Assembly: GCF_001971725.1 (NCBI RefSeq)
Contig: NZ_CP019388.1
Span: forward strand, 1,736,001 to 1,800,000
Reading direction: 5' to 3'
Origin: Winogradskyella sp. J14-2
GTDB taxonomy: Bacteria > Bacteroidota > Bacteroidia > Flavobacteriales > Flavobacteriaceae
DNA: 64,000 nt
Part shown: positions 18,753-27,660 of the stretch, piece by piece
Layout of the letters: each line of letters opens with the position of its first letter
Position numbering within the stretch: position 1 is the first letter of the stretch
Translations under genes and position numbers: made by a program
Notes under the pieces: model-generated
Told to the model about the DNA's origin: nothing
The model's database searches: none
The model's input: the letters and a program-made list of their open reading frames with translations, nothing else

Positions 18753-20540
18753 GTGAAAAACTATCTGCCCTTAATATTACTTTTCTATATAGTCAATTTT
18801 GCGAGTGCGCAAAACAGTGAAGTATTAGCTGATAATTATTATAAAAAAGGGGAGTTTAAAAAAGCGCTTTTCATTTATGAAAATCTAAACAAAGAAAAGC
18901 CCTATAGTTATAAGTATCTATTCAAACTTATAGATACATATCAGCAATTAGAGCAATTTGATACTGCCGAAAACATTATTATTCAGCGTCTCGAAAAACG
19001 CAGAAACCCAACTATGGTAGTAGAGCTCGGCTACAACTATCAGCTAAAAGATAGTCTAGATAAAGCAAAGCTGCTGTATAAAGAAGCAATAGATTACATA
19101 GACGAAAACCCAAACTACATTTATAGCGTCGCAAAAAAATTTGAAGACCATTCGCTTTTAGATGAAGCCATACAAGTCTATAACAAAGGTAAAATCTTAA
19201 CACCAGACAAAAATTATAGCATTCAATTAGCTAGAATTTATGGTGATCAAGGTAATATCGAAAAAATGTTTGAGAATTATATTGATTATATAGCCTACAG
19301 ACCAAACTACCTCAACAATATAAAACGAGCTGTCAGCGATTTTATATCAGAAAACAAGGATAACGAAAACAATGTTTTTTTAAGGCGATTATTACTGAAA
19401 AAAATTCAACAAGAACCCAGTCCGTATTGGTATGAATTTTTGAGTTGGCTGTATGTACAAGAGAAAGCTTATAACAAATCTTTTATTCAAGAAAAAGCAT
19501 TGTATAAGCGTAATCCTGAAAGTTTAGACCGAATAATTGAACTAGCTGTTACAGCATTAAGCGATAATGATAGTGAAACCTCAAAAGATATTTTTAATTA
19601 CGTTTTAGAAACCACTCAAGATGCTACTACAGCATTAACAGCGCATCAATATATTCTTGAAATTGACACCAAAAATGCAACATCAAAAAAAGAACTAGAT
19701 GTTATTGATAAAGCCTACAATAAACTGTTTCACCAATTCGGAAAGTCTGAATTAACATTACCATTACAATTAGCTTATGGTGAGTTTTTAGCCTTTCATC
19801 AAAAGGATACTGAAAGCGCAACGTCTTTTCTACGACAAAGCATGAAACTGAATATTTCAGAATTTCAAGAAGCTGAAGTAAAATTGCTTTTGGCCGACAT
19901 ATTAGTATTACAAGAACGTTTTAATGAAGCCTTAATCTTTTACTCTCAAATTCAGTTAAGCCTTAAAAATAGTACCATTTCGCAAGAAGCACGATTTAAG
20001 GTTGCAAAAACCAGCTATTACAAGGGAGATTTTGATTGGGCAGAATCACAACTCAAAATTTTAAAATCTTCAACCTCACAACTTATTGCCAACGACGCTC
20101 TGGATTTAAAATTGTTAATCTCAGACAACAAGTGGGAAGACAGTACGCAAACCGCATTAAAATACTACGCAAAAGCGGATTTACTCGCTTTTCAAAATAA
20201 AACGGATGAAGCTATTTCGCTTTTAGATAAAATTTTAGAAGAACACAAAGGTGAAAGTATTATCGACCAAGCTTTATTTGAGCAAGCCAAACTGTTTGAA
20301 AAGAAAAAGCAATACAATAAAGCGGAAGCCAACTATCTAAAAATTATTGCAGACTATAGAGAAGACATCTTAGCAGACGACGCACATTATTATTTGGCAG
20401 AATTATATAATACACATTTAGCCAAACCTGAAGAAGCCAAACAGCTTTACGAAAAAATTATTTTCGATTTTGAAGACAGTATTTACTTTATCGAATCTCG
20501 AAAAAAGTTTAGGATGCTACGTGGTGATAGTATTAATTGA
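18753..20540 (+). CDS. periplasmic tetratricopeptide-repeat protein
   Basis: The 595-residue protein starts at GTG (18753). Its signal peptide covers residues 1-19 (LILLFYIVNFASAQ). Repeated helix pairs of TPR type run from about 25 to 590, for example YYKKGEFKKALFIYENL, SFLRQSMKLN-like blocks, and near the C terminus QYNKAEANYLKIIADYRE and YNTHLAKPEEAKQLYEKI. TPR proteins are scaffolds; no enzymatic motif is present. A TATATTTAC near-match to the -7 element lies 22 bp upstream. The following genes point the same way but have their own promoter. Confidence 0.88.
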   Translation: MKNYLPLILLFYIVNFASAQNSEVLADNYYKKGEFKKALFIYENLNKEKPYSYKYLFKLIDTYQQLEQFDTAENIIIQRLEKRRNPTMVVELGYNYQLKDSLDKAKLLYKEAIDYIDENPNYIYSVAKKFEDHSLLDEAIQVYNKGKILTPDKNYSIQLARIYGDQGNIEKMFENYIDYIAYRPNYLNNIKRAVSDFISENKDNENNVFLRRLLLKKIQQEPSPYWYEFLSWLYVQEKAYNKSFIQEKALYKRNPESLDRIIELAVTALSDNDSETSKDIFNYVLETTQDATTALTAHQYILEIDTKNATSKKELDVIDKAYNKLFHQFGKSELTLPLQLAYGEFLAFHQKDTESATSFLRQSMKLNISEFQEAEVKLLLADILVLQERFNEALIFYSQIQLSLKNSTISQEARFKVAKTSYYKGDFDWAESQLKILKSSTSQLIANDALDLKLLISDNKWEDSTQTALKYYAKADLLAFQNKTDEAISLLDKILEEHKGESIIDQALFEQAKLFEKKKQYNKAEANYLKIIADYREDILADDAHYYLAELYNTHLAKPEEAKQLYEKIIFDFEDSIYFIESRKKFRMLRGDSIN

Positions 20541-20582
20541 GCAGTATTCAATTTTGTCACAAAAATGCACGTATCAATTCCT

Positions 20583-20590
20583 TACTTTTG
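20583..20590 (+). promoter_or_regulatory. TAnnTTTG -7 promoter element that fixes the start of the DUF4286 gene
   Basis: TACTTTTG is an exact match. It lies downstream of a possible upstream ATG (20565), so transcripts from here can only use the ATG at 20619. Confidence 0.6.
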
Positions 20591-20601
20591 CATCAACCTT
20601 T

Positions 20602-20638
20602 CTAAAACCTCACACCTAATGCCTAAAACCTCACACCT
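20602..20638 (+). repeat. 16-bp direct repeat around the DUF4286 start codon
   Basis: CTAAAACCTCACACCT occurs at 20602-20617 and again at 20623-20638, a 21-bp period. The ATG at 20619 lies between the copies, so the second copy encodes residues 2-7. Confidence 0.85.
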
Positions 20639-20957
20639 CATATACAACGTCACAGTTAACATAGACGATTCCGTTCACGATGAATGGCTTAGTTGGATAA
20701 AAGCACATATTCCACAAGTTTTAGCTACAGGTAAATTTGTAGATGCCAAACTCACTAAAGTATTGGTAAAAGAAGATATGGGAGGTACAACCTATTCTGT
20801 GCAATATAAAGCACACTCTAGAGCAGCTTTAGATGCGTATTATGCTGAAGATGCCGAGCGCTTAAGAGGAGATGGACTAAAACGGTTTGCTGACAAAATG
20901 TTAGCGTTTAGAACCGAATTAGAAGTCATAGATGAATATTCGGTAAATTTCAATTAA
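20619..20957 (+). CDS. DUF4286 family protein
   Basis: A small soluble protein of 112 residues that matches the conserved Bacteroidota DUF4286 family: IYNVTVNIDDSVHDEWLSW at the N terminus, HIPQVLATGKF, and GGTTYSVQYKA followed by an Ala-rich helix and a C-terminal acidic strand. The fold is probably a ferredoxin-like alpha-beta domain; the function is unknown. A longer frame could begin at 20565, but that codon overlaps the promoter and the extra 18 residues are not family-like. It precedes rsmA, separated by a palindromic repeat. Confidence 0.88.
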   Translation: MPKTSHLIYNVTVNIDDSVHDEWLSWIKAHIPQVLATGKFVDAKLTKVLVKEDMGGTTYSVQYKAHSRAALDAYYAEDAERLRGDGLKRFADKMLAFRTELEVIDEYSVNFN

Positions 20958-20961
20958 GTTT

Positions 20962-20986
20962 GTCATTCCTGCGTAGGCAGGAATCT
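20962..20986. repeat. palindromic repeat, GTCATTCCTGC family
   Basis: GTCATTCCTGC, GTAG, GCAGGAATCT: an 8-bp stem with T residues after it, in the gap between the DUF4286 gene and rsmA. Relatives of the same family lie at 40852-40873, 40987-41006 and 58389-58409. It may also act as a weak terminator. Confidence 0.8.
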
Positions 20987-21010
20987 TTTTAAATAAATAC
21001 TTCCGAACCA

Positions 21011-21799
21011 GTGTCAAACCAAAATCAAGTTAAAGCCAAAAAACACTTAGGGCAACATTTTCTAAAAGATGAAAACATTGCCAAAAAGATTGCAGATACC
21101 TTAACACTGCGAGGCTACAAAGACGTGTTGGAAATTGGTCCAGGAATGGGTGTATTAACCAAATATCTTCTCAAAAAAGAGACTAAAACTCACGTTATAG
21201 AAATTGACACAGAATCCGTTGAATACCTTAAAAGCAATTACCTTAACCTTTCAGACAGAATCTACGAGAAGGACTTTTTAAAGTACGATTTAACTGAAGT
21301 TTTTAAAGAGCAGCCCTTCGCTATTATTGGTAATTTTCCATACAATATATCGTCTCAAATTGTTTTTAAAACTTTAGAGATGCGTCATCAAATACCAGAA
21401 TTTTCGGGAATGTTTCAGAAAGAGGTGGCGCAGCGTATTTGTTCTAAAGAAGGTTCTAAAATCTATGGCATTCTATCGGTTCTAACACAAGCATTTTATG
21501 ATGCTGAGTATTTATTTACAGTACCGCCTTCTGTATTTAATCCACCACCAAAGGTAGATTCTGGTGTGCTATTACTAAAACGAAAAGAAAATTTTACATT
21601 GCCTTGTGATGAAGCTTTATTCTTTAAAGTGGTTAAAACAGGTTTTCAGCAACGCAGAAAAACATTGCGCAATAGTTTAAAAACCTTCAATCTTTCCGAT
21701 AATTTAAAAGCAAATACTATCTTTGGGCAGCGACCAGAGCAATTAAGTGTTTTACAATTTATTGAGCTCACTTTGCTTATTGAAAACGACCAAAATTAA
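21011..21799 (+). CDS. rsmA: 16S rRNA (adenine(1518)-N6/adenine(1519)-N6)-dimethyltransferase
   Basis: RsmA/KsgA dimethylates two adjacent adenines in helix 45 of 16S rRNA late in 30S assembly. The 262-residue protein starts at GTG. It opens with the family signature [18 protein letters not shown] (about 10-27). It has the SAM-binding loop [10 protein letters not shown] (41-50), the catalytic motif NFPYNIS (108-114) and a C-terminal domain with [12 protein letters not shown]. All core motifs are intact. It is followed by mgtE after a 69-bp gap filled by a palindromic element. Confidence 0.98.
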   Translation: MSNQNQVKAKKHLGQHFLKDENIAKKIADTLTLRGYKDVLEIGPGMGVLTKYLLKKETKTHVIEIDTESVEYLKSNYLNLSDRIYEKDFLKYDLTEVFKEQPFAIIGNFPYNISSQIVFKTLEMRHQIPEFSGMFQKEVAQRICSKEGSKIYGILSVLTQAFYDAEYLFTVPPSVFNPPPKVDSGVLLLKRKENFTLPCDEALFFKVVKTGFQQRRKTLRNSLKTFNLSDNLKANTIFGQRPEQLSVLQFIELTLLIENDQN

Positions 21800-21806
21800 G
21801 TTTTAC

Positions 21807-21856
21807 GTCATTTCGAGCGATTTCAAAATATAAATTTTGAAATTGTATCGAGAAAC
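21807..21856. repeat. palindromic repeat, GTCATTTCGAGC family, solo copy
   Basis: GTCATTTCGAGCGATTTCA at the left and a TTGTATCGAGAAAC end at the right flank an AT-rich palindrome (TTTCAAAATATAAATTTTGAAA-like core, from 21830 to 21843). The outer blocks match the 26-bp repeats that flank the GIY-YIG gene at 41413 and 41764. Confidence 0.8.
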
Positions 21857-21868
21857 ATAAAAAAACAA

Positions 21869-23242
21869 GTGGAAGAAACTCAAGACAACATACAATTTCA
21901 GCTCACAGATGAGCTCATTGAAAAAGTAGAAGTCCTTGTCGAAGACAAAAACGACAAAGAACTCAAATCCCTTTTAAGTGAGTTTCACCACGCCGATATT
22001 GCCGAAATTCTTGACGAGCTCGAGCTAGATGATGCACTTTATGTTATAAAACTTCTAGACTCAGAAACCACTTCGGATGTTCTTATGGAACTCGATGAGG
22101 ACAATCGTGAGAAAGTTTTAAGAAACCTATCTGCCAAAGAAATTGCCGAAGAAATTGAAGAGCTTGATACCGATGATGCTGCAGATATCATCGCAGAACT
22201 TCCAGAAGAGCGACAACAAGATGTAATCTCTCAGATTGAAGACGAAGCTCATAAAGCAGAGATAAAAGAGCTTTTAACATATGATGATGACACAGCTGGT
22301 GGTTTAATGGCTAAAGAGCTTGTTAAAGTCTATGAAACCTGGACTGTTGCTGGTTGCTTGCGACGCATAAGAGGACAAGCTAAAGAAGTAACTCGTGTAC
22401 ACTCTATTTATGTGGTTAACAAAGAAGAAAAATTAATTGGTCGCCTGTCACTGAAAGACTTAATTGTTGCCAAAAGTGATCAGAAAATTGCCGAGATAGC
22501 TAAAGACAATGTAGATTTTGTTAACGTTAAAGATGATGCAGAAGATGTAGCGAGAGTTATGGCAAAGTACGATTTAGAGGCCATACCTGTGGTTGATGAC
22601 AACCAAACACTTCTGGGCAGAATTACCATTGATGATATTGTCGATGTCTTAAAGGAAGAAGCAGACAAGGATTATCAATTAGCAGCAGGTATTACTCAAG
22701 ATGTAGACTCGGACGATAGTATTATTGAACTTACCAAAGCACGTTTACCTTGGTTATTTTTGGGTTTAGTTGGTGGTGTTGGCGCATACGTGATTATGCA
22801 TTTTTTTGAAAGTGGATTACCTGAAGAATTTAAAATTTTGTTTCTATTTGCTCCACTTATAGCAGCAATGGCTGGTAATGTAGGTGTACAGTCTAGCGCA
22901 ATTATTGTACAAGGTTTAGCCAATGACGATGTTAAAGGAAGTATTAATAACAGATTAATTAAAGAAATGCTTTTGGCAGCATTAAACGGTGTTATCTTAT
23001 CCATTTTTCTCTTTGGCTTTGTTGCTATTTTTCAAGGCGACCCCTTATTTGCTTTAGCTATTTCTATATCCTTAATTGCAGTTATTATTGTTGCAGGTCT
23101 TGTTGGTACATTCATCCCTCTATTTCTAGATAAACGAGGTATAGATCCTGCTATTGCAACAGGACCATTCATTACTACAAGCAATGATATTTTTGGAATA
23201 ATCATCTATTTAATGATATCGAAATTAATTCTTGGTATTTAA
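21869..23242 (+). CDS. mgtE: magnesium transporter MgtE
   Basis: The 457-residue inner-membrane Mg2+ channel begins at GTG. An N-terminal superhelical domain (1-about 130) contains repeated LxELDxDDAAxI motifs such as ELDTDDAADIIAELPEERQ. Two CBS domains (about 140-255) include VHSIYVVNKEEKLIGRLSL and YDLEAIPVVDDNQTLLGRI. Five membrane helices (about 285-457) include GNVGVQSSAIIVQG and a C-terminal DIFGIIIYL. The soluble domains gate the channel by sensing cytoplasmic Mg2+. It is in line with rsmA and the following dehydrogenase, but the palindromic element before it makes operon structure uncertain. Confidence 0.97.
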   Translation: MEETQDNIQFQLTDELIEKVEVLVEDKNDKELKSLLSEFHHADIAEILDELELDDALYVIKLLDSETTSDVLMELDEDNREKVLRNLSAKEIAEEIEELDTDDAADIIAELPEERQQDVISQIEDEAHKAEIKELLTYDDDTAGGLMAKELVKVYETWTVAGCLRRIRGQAKEVTRVHSIYVVNKEEKLIGRLSLKDLIVAKSDQKIAEIAKDNVDFVNVKDDAEDVARVMAKYDLEAIPVVDDNQTLLGRITIDDIVDVLKEEADKDYQLAAGITQDVDSDDSIIELTKARLPWLFLGLVGGVGAYVIMHFFESGLPEEFKILFLFAPLIAAMAGNVGVQSSAIIVQGLANDDVKGSINNRLIKEMLLAALNGVILSIFLFGFVAIFQGDPLFALAISISLIAVIIVAGLVGTFIPLFLDKRGIDPAIATGPFITTSNDIFGIIIYLMISKLILGI

Positions 23243-23278
23243 TTATAAATGAATTGGTAGGATAGACATGGTACTCAT

Positions 23279-24217
23279 ATGAAAATATTGCACATCGATA
23301 AAAACCATCCTCTGCTTTTAAAGCAACTAAATGATTTAGGTTTTACCAATCATGAAGATTACACCTCATCAAAATCAGAAATTGAAGCAAAGATTAAAAA
23401 CTATGATGGCATTATTATAAGAAGTCGTTTTACCATTGACCAACACTTTTTAAATGCAGCTACAAATCTTAAATTCATAGGTCGTGTTGGTGCTGGTTTA
23501 GAAAATATTGATTGTGATTATGCCGAAAAGAAAGGTGTGTACTTAATATCCGCTCCAGAGGGGAACCGAAATGCCGTTGGTGAGCATACCTTAGGACTAT
23601 TATTATCCCTTTTTAACAAACTAAATAAAGCAGACCGAGAAGTAAGACAAGGCATGTGGTTACGAGAGTCTAACAGAGGCTTAGAGCTCGATGGTAAAAC
23701 AATTGGCTTAATTGGCTATGGCAACATGGGCAAAGCCTTTGCAAAAAAGCTTAGAGGTTTTGATGTAGAAGTACTTTGTTATGATATTAAACCCAATGTT
23801 GGTGATGAGAATGCTGTCCAAATATCGCTTAGCGATCTTCAGGAAAAAGCAGATGTATTAAGCCTACATACACCACAAACTGAATTAACTACAGGTATGG
23901 TAAATTCAGAATTTATAAATGCATTTAAAAAACCGTTTTGGCTCATTAATACAGCGCGTGGAAAAAGTGTAATAACAAGTGATTTGGTTAACGCTCTAGA
24001 AACTGGTAAAATCCTAGGTGCAGGATTAGATGTTTTAGAATATGAAAAATCGTCTTTTGAAAACCTCTTTACGTCTAGCAAAATGCCAGCAGCCTTTGAA
24101 TATCTTATTAATGCAGAAAATGTACTTTTAACACCTCATGTAGCAGGCTGGACCGTTGAGAGCAATATTAAACTTGCACAGACCATCGTAGATAAAATTA
24201 AAGCGAAATTTTGCTAA
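23279..24217 (+). CDS. D-2-hydroxyacid dehydrogenase (phosphoglycerate dehydrogenase-like)
   Basis: A 312-residue NAD-dependent dehydrogenase. A split substrate domain (1-95 and 285-312) surrounds the Rossmann domain, with GLIGYGNMGKAFAKKL at about 145-160 followed by an acidic NAD-specificity position in CYD. Catalytic Arg lies in NTARGKSVI and catalytic His in LLTPHVAGW. It lacks the ACT domain of full SerA and is short, so it may oxidise 3-phosphoglycerate or another D-2-hydroxyacid. The pairing with mgtE has no clear meaning. Confidence 0.88.
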   Translation: MKILHIDKNHPLLLKQLNDLGFTNHEDYTSSKSEIEAKIKNYDGIIIRSRFTIDQHFLNAATNLKFIGRVGAGLENIDCDYAEKKGVYLISAPEGNRNAVGEHTLGLLLSLFNKLNKADREVRQGMWLRESNRGLELDGKTIGLIGYGNMGKAFAKKLRGFDVEVLCYDIKPNVGDENAVQISLSDLQEKADVLSLHTPQTELTTGMVNSEFINAFKKPFWLINTARGKSVITSDLVNALETGKILGAGLDVLEYEKSSFENLFTSSKMPAAFEYLINAENVLLTPHVAGWTVESNIKLAQTIVDKIKAKFC

Positions 24218-24245
24218 TTTAGAGGATTACTAAATCCATCAAATT

Positions 24246-24704
24246 ATGCAATACGACGCAACATCACCAGAAGATTATATAAGTCAGGTACCAGAAGAAC
24301 GGCAAGACACGCTCAAAAAACTTCGTAAGGTTATAAAGGATAATTTACCTAAAGGTTTTGAGGAAGGTATGCAATACAAAATGATTGGCTACTATGTGCC
24401 GCACTCGGTTTATCCAGATGGTTACCATTGCGATCCTAAAGTACCTTTACCGTTTATGAGTTTTGCTTCACAAAAAAACTCTGTCAATCTATATCATATG
24501 GGCATTTATGCAAAGAAAGAATTGCTAGATTGGTTTGTTGCGGAATATCCTAAGCATTGCAAACGCAAACTCGATATGGGTAAAAGTTGTATCAGATTTA
24601 AAAAAATGGAGGATATTCCGTTTGAACTCATTGGTGAGCTAACTCAAAAAATGAGTAGTGAAGAATGGATTGCCATTTACGAATCAGCCTTAAAGAAAAA
24701 ATAA
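24246..24704 (+). CDS. DUF1801 (YdhG-like) protein
   Basis: A soluble 152-residue protein. The N terminus YISQVPEERQDTLKKLRKVI, then GFEEGMQYKMIGYYVP, SFASQKNSVNLYHMGIY and the C-terminal GKSCIRFKKMEDIPFELI are typical of the DUF1801/YdhG family. The fold is known from structures but no reaction is established. It begins 28 bp after the dehydrogenase and is followed by a VOC protein, suggesting a small cluster of accessory cytoplasmic proteins. Confidence 0.88.
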   Translation: MQYDATSPEDYISQVPEERQDTLKKLRKVIKDNLPKGFEEGMQYKMIGYYVPHSVYPDGYHCDPKVPLPFMSFASQKNSVNLYHMGIYAKKELLDWFVAEYPKHCKRKLDMGKSCIRFKKMEDIPFELIGELTQKMSSEEWIAIYESALKKK

Positions 24705-24746
24705 CAGTATAACCTAAAAAGATTCTTGCCTCCGCAGAAAATAAAT

Positions 24747-25133
24747 ATGAAAAAACGAGTAACAGGAATAGGTGGTCTGTTTTTTAAATCCACAAACCCA
24801 AAAGCATCAAAAGAATGGTACAAAAAACATCTAGGTTTTAATACAGACGATTATGGTTGCAAATTTTGGTGGAAAGATAAGGACGGAAAGGATTGTTCTA
24901 CACAGTGGAGTCCTTTTGGGAAAGATACCAAATATTATGAGCCTTCTAAAAAAGACTTTATGTTTAACTATAGAGTAGAAAATTTAGAGAAATTATTAGA
25001 AACTTTAAGAGAAGAAGGTGTTACAATAATAGGAGACGTGGAAGAATACGACTACGGTAAGTTTGGCTGGGTGCTAGATAATGACGGTAACAAAGTTGAA
25101 CTCTGGGAGCCGATTGACCAAGCATTTAAGTGA
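24747..25133 (+). CDS. VOC (glyoxalase/bleomycin-resistance-like) family protein
   Basis: A 128-residue single-copy vicinal-oxygen-chelate protein. It shows GIGGLFFKSTNPKASKEWYK at the N terminus, LGFNTDDYGCKFWW, and the C-terminal FGWVLDNDGNKVELWEP with the metal-ligand Glu in VELWEP. The ATG at 24747 was chosen over an upstream TTG at 24726, because KKRVTGIGG is the family-like beginning. The substrate is not predictable; VOC members include isomerases, dioxygenases and drug-binding proteins. Confidence 0.9.
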   Translation: MKKRVTGIGGLFFKSTNPKASKEWYKKHLGFNTDDYGCKFWWKDKDGKDCSTQWSPFGKDTKYYEPSKKDFMFNYRVENLEKLLETLREEGVTIIGDVEEYDYGKFGWVLDNDGNKVELWEPIDQAFK

Positions 25134-25277
25134 TTTTGTAACAATCGCTATAATACACTGACATATAAAGTAGTACTTTGTATTAAAATCTAATAAATGA
25201 ATATTTTTAAAACACCAAATAGAAAAACGTAAGTACATTTTTACTAACTTTATATTCTAACCAAAACACACAAAACT

Positions 25278-25757
25278 ATGTCAGACGACAACAAAGATTT
25301 AGGCGACGAGCTAAACGATATGATTGGCGACGCAAAAGACAACGCTAAGAAGGCTGGTGATAAAATTAGCCAAAAAACGGATGAATTTAAAAAAGAGGCC
25401 AAAGAGTTTGCCAATGAAGCTAAAGAGAAAGCTTCTGAATTTTCTAATGAAGCAAGAGAAGTTTTAAGCGATGGTAAAAATGTAGCAATTATAGCGCACA
25501 TTACAATAATCGGTTGGATTATTGCTATTATAATGAATAGTAGCAATAAAACTGAATTAGGGTCATTTTATATTAGACAAGTTTTAGGGATTATATTATT
25601 AGGTATTGTACTTGGTCTTATACCTGTTATTAACTTTTTTGCTTGGATTTTACCATTTGCCATGTGGATTATGAGTTTAATAGGCTCTCTAAGCGGCAAG
25701 AAAAAGCCCGTCTTTTTGTTAGGAGAACAATTTCAGGATTGGTTTAAAGGCCTTTAA
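25278..25757 (+). CDS. DUF4870-like membrane protein with charged amphipathic N terminus
   Basis: A 159-residue protein. Residues 1-70 are a highly charged, Lys/Glu/Ala-rich helix with repeats such as AKDNAKKAGDKI and EFANEAKEKASEFSNEA, like LEA or apolipoprotein helices. Residues 75-150 resemble DUF4870, with hydrophobic segments VAIIAHITIIGWIIAIIM and VLGIILLGIVLGLIPVINFF and the closing GEQFQDWFKGL. It is probably an inner-membrane protein with a cytoplasmic helical tail; the function is unknown. A TAACTTTA near-match to the -7 element lies about 35 bp before the ATG, and a strong terminator follows. Confidence 0.8.
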   Translation: MSDDNKDLGDELNDMIGDAKDNAKKAGDKISQKTDEFKKEAKEFANEAKEKASEFSNEAREVLSDGKNVAIIAHITIIGWIIAIIMNSSNKTELGSFYIRQVLGIILLGIVLGLIPVINFFAWILPFAMWIMSLIGSLSGKKKPVFLLGEQFQDWFKGL

Positions 25758-25760
25758 AAA

Positions 25761-25792
25761 CAAAACCCAGAATTAAAATTCTGGGTTTTTTT
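25761..25792 (+). terminator. Rho-independent terminator after the DUF4870-like gene
   Basis: AAACCCAGAATT and AATTCTGGGTTT form a 12-bp stem with an A loop and T run. Confidence 0.88.
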
Positions 25793-25815
25793 ATAACAGT
25801 TATTTATTTCTAATA

Positions 25816-26345
25816 TCAATCACCGCTAGTTAGCGTATGTTTTTTCTTGCAAGTCCCTGTGTGACATGGAGAACACCCACACATTCTAACTACTTCGCAT
25901 CCAGCAAACTCACATCCTGAAGATTCACAAACACATGTTTCTCCTTCTACTTGAATACCCATATCCGTACCATATGCTTTTGAACTAATATTTATTTTAC
26001 CGTCGGTTGTATTGCATTTAACATGTAATAAGGTTTTTCACCTTCTTCTATTTGTGCCTCAATTAGTTTTACTGTACCAAATTGAGTTTTTGGGTCGAGT
26101 TCATGGATTTTTATCCAATCTTCTTTTAATTTTTTTTCTGTGATTTTTATAAACTCATTTGTTTTTGAGTCGATGTAACCAACATTATTTTTAAAAGCCT
26201 CATCCATAATGTAACCTTTTTCAGATCGTGCTTTGTCATCTAAAATTTTAGTGGTATTGTCGTCAGAGCAGGCCAAAACAGTAATAACAAATAGTAAAAT
26301 TAATGGCGATAAAAATTTTTTCATGTCTTTTAAGATTTTTAACAC
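25816..26345 (-). pseudogene. lipoprotein with Cys-rich C terminus, interrupted by a frameshift
   Basis: The first frame (26345 to 25992, 117 residues) is a lipoprotein with lipobox VLACS and ends prematurely at NAIQPTVK. In the -1 frame, the same DNA from about 26018 continues as KCNTTDGKINISSKAYGTDM, then a Cys-rich tail (CVCESSGCEFAGC, CGCSPCHTGTC; eight cysteines after the ATG-like Met) and a TGA at 25816-25818. Restoring one A in the TTAAAT run near 26018 joins both halves smoothly as YYMLKCNTTDGK. This therefore looks like one gene of about 175 residues with a one-base deletion, or a homopolymer error in the assembly. The Cys-rich tail resembles a metal- or disulfide-stabilised module; the function is unknown. 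Confidence 0.6.
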
Positions 26346-26634
26346 TACAAAGTACGTGTGTTATAGTTAAACAATAAACGTTGTCAGTAAAGCGTTTTCA
26401 TTTTGGTTGTTATTTCTACAAATGAAACTCAAAGCCATTAAAAAAGGGTTGAAAGGGATAAAACAGTACTGATTTTATTCAAAATAAAGGAAACAATAAT
26501 ATCTACAGAATAAAATAGTAATATCTCATTATTTAATTTGAAATTAAAAAAAAAAAAAACGAGAGTACCAATTTTTTTTTAATTATTTTATTGACATTCA
26601 GATTTTTATATAAAAAAGAATAAAAAACCTAAAT
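26346..26634. other. intergenic region without recognisable gene
   Basis: 289 bp of very AT-rich DNA with a run of 14 A residues near 26548 and a run of T near 26572. It lies upstream of the frameshifted lipoprotein gene and downstream of the carboxypeptidase-regulatory-domain gene. Only weak promoter-like or terminator-like sequence is seen; no ORF or RNA is recognised. Confidence 0.5.
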
Positions 26635-27660
26635 TTATTTCTGGGTTTCTTTTTTTACATCTAAACCATAATCCAAGGGTAGCGTATCTCCCATGCGTTG
26701 GCTGCCCATTGCTCCATTAAAATAGACTCCTTTTATAGCGGAATAGTTGCCGTAAGCATCAACCAAAAAACTGTCTACATAGACCTCAATATCGCTTTGT
26801 TCCTTTCTGTCATATAAAATTGATACTTTTTGTTTTAGAGAAACTTTTTTAAAATCGGTATTCGGTTTTGCTGTGATTTTAAAATATTTATACTCGGCAA
26901 CTCTAAAGCCTTTATAATAAATTTCGTAACCTTTTTCTCTCAATTTTTTATGGTATAATGCACGCATAAAATGTTGTACAGAGCCTTTATAAACGTTTTC
27001 TCGTATTCTTTGTACACGCTTTTTATCTGCCTTGTCTAAGTTTTTATAATAAGAGGTGCCAGCATAAGCCACTCGCTCTAAAGCAAAATCTTGCGTTTCT
27101 AGATCTGCATAGCGGTATTTCGCTTCAAAATCTATCATATCAAAAGATATCTGGTACTGTAGTGCATTATTTTTTATGAGTACAGGTACTTCGGCATTGG
27201 CATATAAGGTTTTGTTTCTTTTATCGTATCGTAATACAATGTCATTTTCGTTTAAAATTTTACAAGATTTGGCATATTTAGATGTTCCTAAAAATTCTTT
27301 TCTAAAAAGTCTCAGTTTTTGTTTTCTGGTTAAACCATCATCAAAATCTATAAACACCTCATCTAGGCTAATATCTGTTGGCTTTAGCTTTATAACTATA
27401 TCGTTCGTGGTTCTATAATCTTCTATAACTACTTTTTTGTAACCTAAATAGGAAACCACCAAAGGAGATTGTATAGCGTCTGAATAATCTATAGAGAAAT
27501 TTCCTTGCACGTCGGTAGTTGTACCAATTGTGGTATTATCGAAATAAACAGCAACTGTTTCTAAAGGTTTGTTATTTGCGGCATCTATAACTTTACCTTT
27601 TAGGGTCTGAGAAAAACAAATTACTGGAAATAGAAGCCCAACTAAAACCTTACTCATCAT
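26635..27660 (-). CDS. carboxypeptidase-regulatory-like domain protein, exported
   Basis: A 341-residue protein with a signal peptide (1-18, ICFSQ). Its N-terminal carboxypeptidase-D regulatory-like beta-sandwich (about 20-100) is typical: LKGKVIDAANNKPLETVAVY, TTTDVQGNFSI and VVSYLGYKK. The remaining 240 residues are a conserved flavobacterial extension rich in Tyr and Lys, without known motifs. Proteins of this type are usually periplasmic or outer-membrane associated. The ATG overlaps the acyltransferase stop by 11 bp, which makes it the last gene of the four-gene minus-strand operon. A possible terminator overlaps its stop codon (AAACC/GGTTTTTT, about 26622-26650). Confidence 0.8.
   Translation of the reverse strand: MMSKVLVGLLFPVICFSQTLKGKVIDAANNKPLETVAVYFDNTTIGTTTDVQGNFSIDYSDAIQSPLVVSYLGYKKVVIEDYRTTNDIVIKLKPTDISLDEVFIDFDDGLTRKQKLRLFRKEFLGTSKYAKSCKILNENDIVLRYDKRNKTLYANAEVPVLIKNNALQYQISFDMIDFEAKYRYADLETQDFALERVAYAGTSYYKNLDKADKKRVQRIRENVYKGSVQHFMRALYHKKLREKGYEIYYKGFRVAEYKYFKITAKPNTDFKKVSLKQKVSILYDRKEQSDIEVYVDSFLVDAYGNYSAIKGVYFNGAMGSQRMGDTLPLDYGLDVKKETQK

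Noticed and set aside
25992..26030. Programmed -1 frameshift in the Cys-rich lipoprotein
   Set aside because: The site reads G TTA AAT, which is not a canonical X XXY YYZ slippery heptamer, and no downstream stimulatory structure was evident; a one-base deletion is simpler.
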